Shown here piece by piece: positions 22,140 through 32,800 of a stretch of DNA of 64,000 nt. The stretch comes from Haemaphysalis longicornis (Eukaryota > Arthropoda > Arachnida > Ixodida > Ixodidae): NCBI GenBank assembly GCA_013339765.2, contig CM023454.1:43533177-43597176 (forward strand), written 5' to 3'. The first letter of the stretch is position 1; each line of letters starts with the position of its first letter. Under the pieces are notes generated by a model. The model did no database searches. It saw only the letters and a program-made list of their open reading frames with translations, and was not told where the DNA came from. Made by a program: the position numbers and the translations under genes.

Positions 22140-24360
22140 CTTAGACCAATATAGTGGCAGCGAAATCAGAAGCATTGTAAGTTGTCTGTTGGTGTACATG
22201 TTTTATCCGGGCCTATTTTCCTGCAATATTTCTTACGTTCTCCAGTTCACTCTAAATGTTATGTTGATTTATGGACCGCGGTAGAAGATTTCTAAAGTAG
22301 ATGTCTTGAAATTTTGTAGCCAGTGGACCAGAAAAATAGAGTATGGGCCTTTTTGCTTGAAGTACCAGTAATCTTGATTGACGAAGCGCTAAAAGAATAT
22401 CCCTTTATTGCACTGCATAAAGTTCTCTGTGATTCATTGCAAGGAAACGTATGTAAGTAACATTTTATTTATACGTTTGTTTAAAACAGTATATCACAAG
22501 GGGAGAGTGTGTACAGCATAATAATTTGAAGAAAAAATACAATTATATTTATTCTACTGCAGTTGTTTCTGCGAAAAAATGGAGGAGAATAAAGTGAAAA
22601 ATCGAATAAAAACACCTTGGTCTCTAGAGCTGATATACACCAACTGGTCTATTTTTAATATCTGGGCCACCGGTAGTACATTTGTCAACACAGTCACTGA
22701 AATAATGTTTTTATTAGGTTCATTTTAAATGTATATTTATTATCAGTTGGAGAATAGTCCAAGTTAAACATTGTAGGTCTCCTCAACATGAAATAGGAAA
22801 ATAAAGGTTTATTTTTATTACCGGCCCTCGTAAGTAAAACTATTTTGACTGTGCAAATTATTAACTAAAAGGTTTTTTCCTGACATTGTATGTTATGATA
22901 GAAACACCAAGAAAAGCTGCAAGGCACTACATTTATTATACGTTTGGCTAATTTTGGTGCTTGTGCAAAGTTTTTTCACTATTTTGGGAATGCAGCCCCA
23001 CTTTACGGAATCTTTATAATTCGGAATTGAGGTATGAGAGGAGATGATTGTTAAAATAATATTTTGCCATCACAACGGTTAGTTCTACAAGTGCAGCACG
23101 TTGTGTTTTGCGGAACTTGTGATCACAATCTTTTGCTTCACAAAGTTTAAACGGTAGTAATAACAAACTGCATTTGCGGTGCTGCCGAAGAATGCAAAGC
23201 CAAAACTGCTCTGTTTGTGTAAGCTATCCAAATGAAGCTCCGGCTTATCTTGAACTCTTCAGCGGCAATTTATCAAGCCTTGGATTCATTTGGTTTAACC
23301 ATGCATTAACTAGAAATGGTATACTAGTCGTCTGAAGTGTGCCTTTGCATAAGGTTCTCTTCAGGATCATGGTGTTTTCATAATTGCATGAGCCGCTCTT
23401 CCTCTTTCTCCGACATAATCTTCGTGTGCTTGGCATTCCGGAACCTCTCCAGTGAAGCAGCTCGGGTAGCCATATTCGAGGGGTTGCCAGAAGCCGTTTC
23501 ACGATGACGGTTCAAACTCTCCTGTGTCCGAGCAATACTCAGAGGAAAAATGCCCCCCCCCTCCACCAGCTGTCTTGCATGGTCATGCTCGCCTGCACGC
23601 TTCTAGTCATGTGGAAAAGTGCTTATTCCACTGAGCGGCGCGTATGCCGCAGCAAGCAGTCGCGGCAGCAGCGATTTTGGCTACTGCACGCGGTAGTTCG
23701 TAAGTCTCAGCTTGATGAGTCACGTGATCAGTGCAGAGCAGCTACAGTAAACTGAACGTCACTTTCTCTTCAACGGTGAACCCTTTCTAAAAATTAGTAA
23801 ATCTTTGATTTTAAAAGCACCGTTGCATTTTTAATATAATTGGTTATGAACACATCGTTTCACGGTGGCACAGCAGGGATAATAGTTGAAAATAGCTAGC
23901 GTATACTAAACTTAGCGCAACAGTGAGCTAAGTCCCTCTTACGGAATGCAGCCCCTAAGAGGGACTTAATAGAAAGTAATGCGCTTTCGCGTCGGTAAAA
24001 TTCCCATACATCCTGATCAAACATTGTCTCTACGTATCTGGCACAAAGGTGTGTAAAATGCAATTTTGAATGCAACTTGTATGCAAGTTTTTGTTTCAGC
24101 CGAAACAGCAAAGATTGGGTTGTGTCCAAAAAGAAGATAAGAAACCTGTAATGCTTTTAAATCTGTGTGAGCGTCAATGAATCATATTACGTAACTTGGT
24201 TTGTTGACGTGTTGAGCTACAAAGTACATATACTTTACTATCGGGTGCAAAGTCGATTCCGCGAATTTTTTTTTATTTTCCAGAACCTAAATGCCTCTTT
24301 CTACAAATCCAACTTTCAGCTTCGAACACAAATTGCACAAGTTGTGGTAAAAAAAAAAAC
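22140..24360. repeat. AT-rich duplicated block, copy 2 (uninterrupted)
   Basis: Collinear with 7240-8485 and 15306-16400, with anchors given for those parts. The gypsy element is absent: the sequence passes from the match of 8470 to the match of 15320 within about 40 bases near 23300-23340. A 13-bp perfect hairpin at 23929-23968 is only partly kept in copy 1 (near 15912-15945). No coding motif is visible, so this may be a segmental duplication or an unrecognised non-coding transposon. Confidence 0.8.
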
Positions 24361-24948
24361 TTACGACGTTTTGCCATTGAAAATATAAGGAATATTAAGA
24401 GATTGGGAAAGCTACGGCGCCGTCGTTCTGTGCAGATTGGTGACGAAAATAAGCGAATAGTCAATGGAAATAATGTTGCAAGTAGGTAATCGCTGATTAT
24501 CTATATGAGGATTCCCTGATTTTTGGAAGCTTGCGCAAAGAAAACATCTTCTACGTGGTTGCAACCTACAAAGCCTTCCCAAATAGTAAAAGAGCGCTGC
24601 CCGCATTCAGAATTCCCCTCGAAGCAGAAATCCCTGTTTCGCTCTGATCCTAGCGTTTTCTAAGGCCACCAGCGATTTCATTGGTTTTTTCAAAAGGTTT
24701 TAGGTGAACATCAAAGCAGATTGCAATATACCTAGGACCTCATAACACTCGTCTTTCATTGCTACCTAATTCCTACCTCAGTGCGTGTGCATGGGCAACT
24801 TTTTAAGATCACTGGCGGCTTCTGCATTGAAGGCGATCCGTCGGTACCAGTTAAATTACCTTTCTTTTGTCTTTTTAGACATATACGTATAGTCCACTTG
24901 TGAACTGCTTAGTTCTTTACACAATTGAAGGTAGGAGACTTGGTGATA

Positions 24949-25063
24949 CATTTTGGGAAAAAGCGCGAAAAATGACTACACGTAGAAAAGAACCTGTAGA
25001 AAAAAGGGCGCCGTCCTGGGTTCTTTTCTGCGTTTCGTCGTTTTTCATGCTTTTTCCAAAAAC
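24949..25063. repeat. Inverted repeat with about 45-bp arms
   Basis: Left arm 24949-24993 (TTTTGGGAAAAAGCGCGAAA onward) pairs with right arm 25017-25063 in reverse complement, with several mismatches. The spacer of about 23 bases contains a GGCGCC. The 99-codon plus and 84-codon minus frames here are products of the palindrome. Confidence 0.7.
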
Positions 25064-26029
25064 CTTTAATTGTAATGGCATTGTTTATTGTTTTCAAGTG
25101 AAACATCTTGGTGATAACTTTCTTCGTTGGAACAAAAAACACGAATACCTTGTACAGGGGCAAAAAGGACTAGAAACACAATCCTCCAAACGAATCTAAA
25201 CAACCTACTATTTATTAACACACAAATAACATATATACAGGTGCTTTTTTGAAAGAAATACAATACACGATTCTTAAAAAACGTGTGACAACTAGAGAAC
25301 TCCAGATACAGAAATCACGCGCTTGCTGAGTTTTTGCTGCTGAGATAATTTTATTTCTTATTTGGAAAAGCTGATCCTTGTTGCGATGAGGCAAATCTTC
25401 TTTTTTGATGACACCATTCTGTAGGCTTCGCATACCTTGCACGACGACTTTTCTCTTTACCCCAAGAGAACTGAAATTTCATAGCAATCCGGGATGTTCT
25501 CAGACCTTGAAGAATTTTTTCAAAAATTGTTATTGCGTTTAATTAGCGTACCGCACACTTATGTTACCTGAGGCTTTTATTGATGCAGCGACAAGTCTGT
25601 CCGATGTTTGATTTGACACCAGTTAGGAAAATTCGTACACAACGGCTTATCACTCTTAAGGAATCTTCTGCACGTGTTTTACACGACAGGTTGGTTCGCC
25701 AGTGTTGTTATCCGCTTGACCGGTTTACTCTCTTGCAAAGGCCCATTAAAGTTTAAGCGCTGAAAATACAACAAAAACTACGTATTGTCCACCCGTCAAC
25801 TTTTGAATAGTTAGTGTACAGCATCGACGTATGGCAATGCCACTGCTCTTTCTTGCTTTTCCTTCGTTTTGGATGTCTTTTCGCAATTTCATTTGTTCGT
25901 CACAACCTTGAACACTTTTTACAGCAAAGCTTTACAGCAAATGGCTTTTTTGTGTTTGCAGTTCAAAATACGAAATAACGCAGAGAGCGGGCACGTCAGT
26001 ACGGGCATCGCGGGTACCGGCGGCTAGTT

Positions 26030-26310
26030 AACAAACAAAAATGCCTGGTGCTCGTGTGCTCCTGCTTCGCGACGATCACCCAGCGTCCATTGCGCACCTT
26101 TGTCAAGCCAAGCGTACGTAATGAGGGAGATTGACAAAGACTTGCCGCGACCACCGTACAGTTACAAAACCAAGCAAATGCCTAGCGCCCATGTGTACGT
26201 GACTCGCGGCGACCACCTAGGGTCACCGGTGAGCGTTTGTCATCCCAAGCATACCCCACTTCGTGAGAATGGCCAGGATTGGGCAAAACACCCTCCAGCA
26301 TTTGCCGTAT
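26030..26310 (+). repeat. Tandem duplication, period about 137 bp
   Basis: ATGCCTGGTGCTCGTGTGCT at 26041 aligns with ATGCCTAGCGCCCATGTGTA at 26178. Matches continue through CGCG-CGA-CACC-AG and TTTGTCA-CCAAGC blocks in each copy. Two diverged copies are present. Confidence 0.6.
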
Positions 26311-26822
26311 TTATGGCAACATTTGCTCAGAGCGAGAAAGATACGCAAAAGCGTACGTCCCTCCATGATTTCCAAAGAATATTAGGTCCAAAAAATACAA
26401 AAGCGAACACTATACCAATGATGATGGTGCAGATTTTGTTGCGGCAGTGAAGAAGAAAGAAGTCAATTGGAATCGTGGACTTAACTATTCGTGATGGTTG
26501 TGAACTTTGAGTGCAGTTCCCATAGCTTCAAGTTTCTCGCGTTAGTTTAAGCTTCAGTCATTTTTTTTGGAATAATGCCATTGCTTGATTCCGGAACCCT
26601 GCTAGCTGAAGCCTGTTGCCTCCATGCTGATGCTCTCCTGCATTATATCGCTACTTGAGTTCTACTGACTGTGCCAGACATGTGGCCCTAATTTTATGTT
26701 TATGATTTCTGATTTAGGCGCGTCATAAAGCAGCTATCCCATGTCTCTACGTGTCTTGTACGTCCAGCCGGCAAAGGTGCCAAAGAAAAGAGAAATTTCA
26801 AATGGACTGCAAAAGTAGTCTC

Positions 26823-26850
26823 ACTGGGCTTCTCGAAAGAGAAGCCCAGT
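26823..26850. repeat. Perfect 12-bp hairpin with GAAA loop
   Basis: ACTGGGCTTCTC (26823-26834), GAAA, then GAGAAGCCCAGT (26839-26850). It is followed directly by TTACAGTTTACAGTT, a short direct repeat. Confidence 0.85.
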
Positions 26851-27309
26851 TTACAGTTTACAGTTGCGTTTACAAATACGGCTGTACATGGACCTTACTA
26901 CTTTGAAGCGCCATGAAGGGCCTAAGCTGTTGCGAGAGCAGCAGGCGCAAGTGATGCAGTTTTTGAGTGTGAAGGAAATTCTGAAAGAGAGTTTGTCTTC
27001 GCTGATGTCGGGCATTTTGGCTTCCTTTCTGCTTCATTATCGCGTGCCTATATTCGAAACCCGCATGTAACAAAATCTGGATGCGAACTTTTGTCAACTT
27101 CGCCACATCCAGATTTAAATGTATGTGCAGTATACAATGTTTACTGCTTTTTTAGCGGCGCATGCGAGGAAAGTTTAGTACGTTCTTAGACAGTGGTATG
27201 GGCAATGAGCTGACCCCTCCGTTCCAATCATGTAAACCACTTCTGCATCAATTATCTTAAGGGCGAAACGGTCAGAAGGTGTTTCAACCACAGCTCTTTT
27301 ATCAGATAT

Positions 27310-27700
27310 AGGCAGGCTAAGATTTCATGGCGGACGTTTCTTTTGAGTTTCTAACTTTGATGGCATGTTCCCTTGACGTATTTTTTAACATCATACCGTT
27401 ATGCCCAACGTAAAATGTTTTCCAGCGAACTGGAATTTTATAAAGAACCCCTTCTACGGATTTTCCTTTGACTATCCTGTACTTCATGCCACAGCTACTA
27501 CATCCAATGACCTCTCTATCTGCAGAAGATCAAAAGCTTGTGCGGTGTAGGAAAGAACTCCTTAACATCTGAGGGTTTGGGAACGTCTTTATGTTGTTGG
27601 ATTGTTGGTGCATGTAGGGAATTACTGCAGTTGCTACCTCCTCAATGTAGACTCTTCGAAAGAATAAACCTTCGCACCCACTTCTTCAAGTACCTCCTCT
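27310..27700 (-). pseudogene. Penelope-like element linker and GIY-YIG nuclease remnant
   Basis: Minus strand, reading downward from 27700: an AVIPYMHQQSNN segment (PLE RT-to-nuclease linker) near 27635-27600, a CSSCG motif near 27495, and then VLYKIPVRWKTFYVGHNG. In that last motif the YIG of the GIY-YIG is YVG (27405-27413) and the GIY position reads VLY. REHAIKVRNSK follows. This is the half of the nuclease missing from the two palindromic copies. The C-terminal half is not clearly recognisable further down. Several stops are present. Confidence 0.65.
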
Positions 27701-27800
27701 GCAACAGAGGGGAGCACAGGAGCAAGGTAGCCTGTTCTCTGTCCCTAAATGGCGGTGCCGCTAATGCGCGGGCATACCTTCTTGCGGCCGTACTTGAAGC

Positions 27801-29049
27801 ACACTTTTGATATTATCTGTTTTTACAATTTTACCATCTTACTTCAGTAACACCGTAACCTACAGCACCCGATTACGGCAGTTGGATGAAATTCCACCCG
27901 CTTTCTCGTGCGGTGTAAACACAGCGGCTTAGTAAAAAGAGGCTAAAGGTTGACACCAGAGTAACTATACCCTATGTTTATTCTGTGGAAAAGGAGCCGT
28001 GCGCAGAATGCGAGGCCAAAGTCAAATATTCAACCGGAATTCGTCGACAATACACTTTGTCTTCGTTCCCAGGTAACACTAAATTTACAGTGACATAACA
28101 GTGTGTGATAAATGTCTTATCAGTTTTCTTAGAGTATCTGAATACGCCTGCTTAGAAAATGGAGGCGAAAAAAAAACGGGGTCGACATACAGTGTAAGTG
28201 TTTCCTGGCGCAGTAGCAAAGTCTGGAATGTGATAGAAACTCTGGAGTGACATCAGTACGCTTGTACAAAGACCTCTGTGTACAAGTGGAAGTAACACCA
28301 TAAATATACACGGCGGAGTGCAGCAGTTAAAATGTTTTCAACCGCATTTTTCGGCAATGTTCAAACACTGCTCCGCAGAATGAAGCGAAAAGGCGAAACC
28401 GTGGTCGGAAGCGTGGGTAATATTAAGTACAGATATAATGCGCGGTTGGTACCCTCAATACTGTTCAAGCCGAAATTTGAGTGAATACGATGACACATTA
28501 CCCAGGGATGTAAGTGCTTATATGCTCGAATCGATACTCTTAGAGGCGTAACTTTATAAACATTGACTAAATTCGCTGGTTTTCGATTGTCGCAGCAGGC
28601 TGCCGTGGCTACTTACATGAATAAATAGTTCAAGCTGAACGTAAAAAATACGTGACACTTCTTCTCGTGAGCTCTAACAACGTTTCGATTCTCAGAAACA
28701 ATATGGTACACGTGTTGAGCTCGAAATTATTATGTTGAAGCCGGTTTTGTTAAAGTTAGAGTTTATGATGATAACAGGGTTTGGGCGTTCACGGCAAAAT
28801 TAGTGAAGCAACGGCAAATATAATGAAGCAAACAGGCAAATATAGTGAAGCAACTCGGCACTTCACAAAACGGTCGAGCCATAGTGATGCAGACACAGAC
28901 AGAATGCAGAAACAAAAGATATAAGAACTGATGACCTAACATCCGAGTTGTGATAGTTGTGGCTGTCCAGAGAGTTTACCACGTCACAATCATACCTATA
29001 ACATGATAAGAGTGAGATCACAGAAAACGGCTCCTGGTAGAGCTTTTGG
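27801..29049. other. AT-rich intergenic stretch, no gene seen
   Basis: Only short frames. It contains a three-copy 20-21-bp tandem repeat at 28792-28853. Confidence 0.45.
28792..28853 (+). repeat. Three-copy tandem repeat, unit 20-21 bp
   Basis: The units read CGGCAAAATTAGTGAAGCAA, then CGGCAAATATAATGAAGCAA and AGGCAAATATAGTGAAGCAA, with one or two extra bases between the last two. Confidence 0.85.
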
Positions 29050-29052
29050 TGG

Positions 29053-29810
29053 TCAGGCGCCGACGCTGCAAAAATGACGTGTGCCTGTAGGCGATGTCTT
29101 TGTAGACGTCAGAAATGGATGGGATGCAATGTGGCGGTATCGCCACTGCATTGTATGGCCCGAATAACAGACGACTCCGCTCATTACTGAAACGAAAGAC
29201 GTAGGGTTCCTAAAGGGCTCGCATGAGCCGAGATTCGCCGCGAAAATAACGGAGTTATCGATATGTTGGGCGGCCACACAGTCACCACAAGACGGTTCGA
29301 CACAACTCACGGCGAAGTACTTTCGTGGGTGATTTTCTATCAGGCCTTTTCCGGCAGACATGTTCTCCCGCGTCCAAATTTGTGCATTTAGGCTGTATAC
29401 GGCCGTACTTCCACGGCTATACAACAGCCAGACTCCGTCGGCAAGTCAACCAGCTTACCTTCATACGTCCAGAAGCAAGCCGTAGCGCTCCGGCTACTGG
29501 TCAGCCACCCATGAGTGGCCGAGGTGTGGACACTGGAGGTCAGCCGATATTCGGCCATCGGACTCTAAGGAGACAACAGCTGCTAGAAGATCTGCCCATG
29601 CAGCGGGCCTTGGGGTTCGTCCAAAATACGTTAGTTGTGCTGAGGACGCTGGACGACCACTGCATGCACCGCAAACAGATGGCTGAGCGGCAATGTGCAG
29701 CAGCTCAAACACACTATTTTAGGTACACTGCACAACACATCAATGTGAGCCTGCTCGACATGACCAGCCCTGCAGCCTTCAGCGCAATCCTGCTTATTGA
29801 TCAGCCTTAG
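29053..29810. other. Two opposed unclassified open frames
   Basis: A minus frame of 123 codons (29053-29424) overlaps the start of a plus frame of 161 codons (29325-29810). This is the least transposon-like pair of frames in the 24-35 kb interval. The plus frame ends with a glutamine/leucine/arginine-rich stretch (RRQQLLEDLPMQ, then LVVLRTLDDHCMHRKQMAERQ) that could form a helix, as in the tail of some Myb-like DNA-binding proteins of Harbinger elements; I cannot confirm that. No start context or splice evidence was seen. Confidence 0.2.
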
Positions 29811-32800
29811 TTGACAACCATACTCCGTTATTGGGCACTGCTCAAAAATTGCAATTCTTATAATTCTTGTTCCTCTTCTTTTGTAGGATGCAGAAAATAT
29901 TCATTCCTTTTCTACCGCCAGAACAGTTTTATTGTCCATGACGTGATATCTTCTGTGCAGCCCAGCTGCAATAAACAGAGGTGTCTTTGAAAATGACGAA
30001 AGTTCCGCTTTTAACCAGTTTATTTTAGGGCAATCGTGTTCGACGCTTTCATGCTCTCATGAAATCAACTATTTTTAGAAAAGGCGCCTCACTAGTTTAA
30101 TTTTATATAAAACCGGCACGCATGCCTTTAGAAGAGTTTTGAAACTCAAAAACACTCAGGAACGTTTCATGTTGTGTCCTTTACACAAAAAGTATGTCCA
30201 GTTTATGACCCTTTTTCGTAGACATTTTATACTCAATAAACATTTCTTATAAGCTTTCTCCGCGCTGATTTTGGGAGAGATGAGCTTCAATCTAATTTGA
30301 TGTGGTTTTTAGAGTACGTGCACAACACAAATAGCCCAAAACAACTATATTTTTCGGCTAATGTCGTTCTTCAATAAAAAAAAGTTGGCGCGTTGCGAAT
30401 GACGGCTGCAATTTATAGAAAGTTTTTGTTCACGCAAAGAAAGGTGTAAGACTATATTTTTATATTGATTTTCAAGCTAGTAATAGAGCAATGCTACTAT
30501 GCATACAGCGAACCTGGCCAACTGCAACGAATTTATCATAATCAATATATTGAGAGACGAGAGCCAGGGAAGGTGTATATTAACTAGTTCTTGCAGCAAA
30601 AACCAAATCGCATGAATATGATGATCATGTCCATAGATCATTGAAGAAACATTGCCGCATGGGCTGGTGCATATGAGTATGTTCAGGTGATGCGAAGCGC
30701 GGGGACTGTCCTCCGGAGTGGGTAAAAAATGCTCGCGAAATGATTGGTCAATTTTTAATGTGTAAGGCTGTCAACCTTACACAGGCGACCTTGCGGCTTG
30801 GCCCTATGTATACACACCTTCCCCCAGCTTTAGAGTGCAACACGGCATTTCCCGCACACCCCTCGAAAACAGCGCCAGCCGTGTTTTGCAATAGGCCGTT
30901 ACAGACGCCTTGTTTTCATCCTTTTGTAGTGTCTATAGTGGCGTGTTAGCCTCTTTAACGGCAAATGGCCCACAGGGAATACAATTTTCCATCTGCTGTT
31001 TCCATTTGCTAAAGGATGTCCACAAAGAGGTGCTCTTCACCGTGTCTCTAATAATGTATTTATTTTATACATGCTTCATTTCTGCATGGGGGATACAGCA
31101 GAGGGTTACATTTATTTATTTATTTACAGTATACTGCAGTCACAAACGACCTTGCCGGTCGGATACAGCAGTGCATATAGCAATACATATATTACATTTT
31201 AATTACATAAAAACCATGAAGATGTAGAAGACAAACAGAAAGGAACTATACCCGCAAAATGCCCCGGGTCTAGAAATCAATGGTTTATAATTTTAAAAAT
31301 GGAAAAAAAGTCACAATACGAACAAACAAAAGATACGACAAGAGCTATCACTGCATTCCGAAAACAGTGAGTAGGGCATTCTCAAAAACGCTGGCATATT
31401 GCGATGAAAAAATGTTTTCAGACAGTGACTTCCAATCAGTAATGGTTCGCGAAAAAAATGAGTACTTGAAAAGCTTAGTGAGCGTTTGGTAGGGAAGCAG
31501 ATTGCATGCAAAGAAACAAACTTAAAAGTTCAGAACAAATAACAAAACAAAAGTACAAAGCGCGGTAAAAATACTGATTAGAAACAATGGGTACAATCAA
31601 AGGTGGAATATAATTCCACTTCCATATTGAGCTAAAAAAATGAATTGCGCAAGGCATCACCTTTAAGGAACGTTATTGACTTTAAGATGGTGGTCGGTTA
31701 TCAGGATAAGTATAATGATGCGTGCACAGACTGCTCCCCATCGTGTCCAGTTTTTTAATGGTGATGATTATAAAAAAAATGCAACTCTACGTGTAGTCGG
31801 CCGTCTTTCACGTCTTACCACTTTTTACCACGTCTTACCAAGTCTTACCACGACTTACCAAGTGTACTTTTGCTTTCCTCGTGCTAAGTTGGCAATTCCA
31901 CGATTACCATTGCGTGAAACAATTTAGGTGCCCTATTCTGCAGGTTCCCGGGCGTATCGACCAGCTCGTTGGACAACGGATGCGTTCTTCAACATTAGGA
32001 GCACATGAGTGAAATTCGGTTGTTGTTTAAAGTTAGATTGATGTACGTTAAAATATTTTCTGATAAATCCCAAACACATGCACCCTTTACTTTTACATTT
32101 CGAACGTGCCCATAGTTCACCTCAAACCACACGTAAATACACTCATAGTTATTCATATTCTCTGGCCCTTCTTAAAGCAGTGTCATTTACGTTATACATA
32201 TTCAACTGGTATGAAACTTTCCATCGCAAGGTGGCGTGAACAAATTTTTCAACACACAAAGATATTTCTGAATCGGCACCCCAGGATGCTAATACATTGA
32301 AATCATGCTAGAGGTATTCGAAGCACCGCTCATTCTCAATAGACATTAAACTACACCGTAAATCGCGAACATTTTGAACGAAGATTTGACGTGAATGTTA
32401 ATATCAGTTATATAACACGGAAATGAAAGAGGGCCCACAACTGATCTCTAGGGGACTCGTGAGGTCTCGTACCTGAATAACAACCGTTGGGAATGACCGA
32501 CGGCGGTCTTAGGGGGATCCTGGGCTATCGGTTCGATACTCGAATTCATTCACTTTATAGCCCCGTAATTTCCTAATAAGAAAATATCTAACAACGTCGA
32601 ATGATTTTAAGTCCCAGCAAATACAGTCAACGACTCTATACATATCTGTCTCTATAGCCAAAGGTTGCGTGAACCCAAAAAGTGCATTGGGCTTGAAAAA
32701 CCTTGGCGAAATTTGTGTTGACTAGAATGTTGGACATTCTGTTTACCGAAATTTTTATTACCCCAACTGCCGCTTAGCTCGCCTTCAAACAGCGCAACTA

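Larger units (their letters stand above)
24361..27309. other. AT-rich intergenic stretch with small repeats
   Basis: No gene was recognised. It holds an inverted repeat at 24949-25063, a tandem duplication of about 137 bp at 26030-26310 that accounts for a 116-codon frame (26100-26450), and a perfect hairpin at 26823-26850. The 3' end (26870-27309) may be the untranslated tail of the minus-strand PLE fragment that follows. Confidence 0.45.

Noticed and set aside
24900..25199. 99-codon plus frame and 84-codon minus frame
   Set aside because: Both depend on the imperfect inverted repeat at 24949-25063.
26800..27300. Hammerhead ribozyme associated with the PLE tail
   Set aside because: PLEs often carry one, but I could not find a CTGATGA core with a matching CGAAA and cleavage site; the hairpin at 26823 alone is not sufficient.
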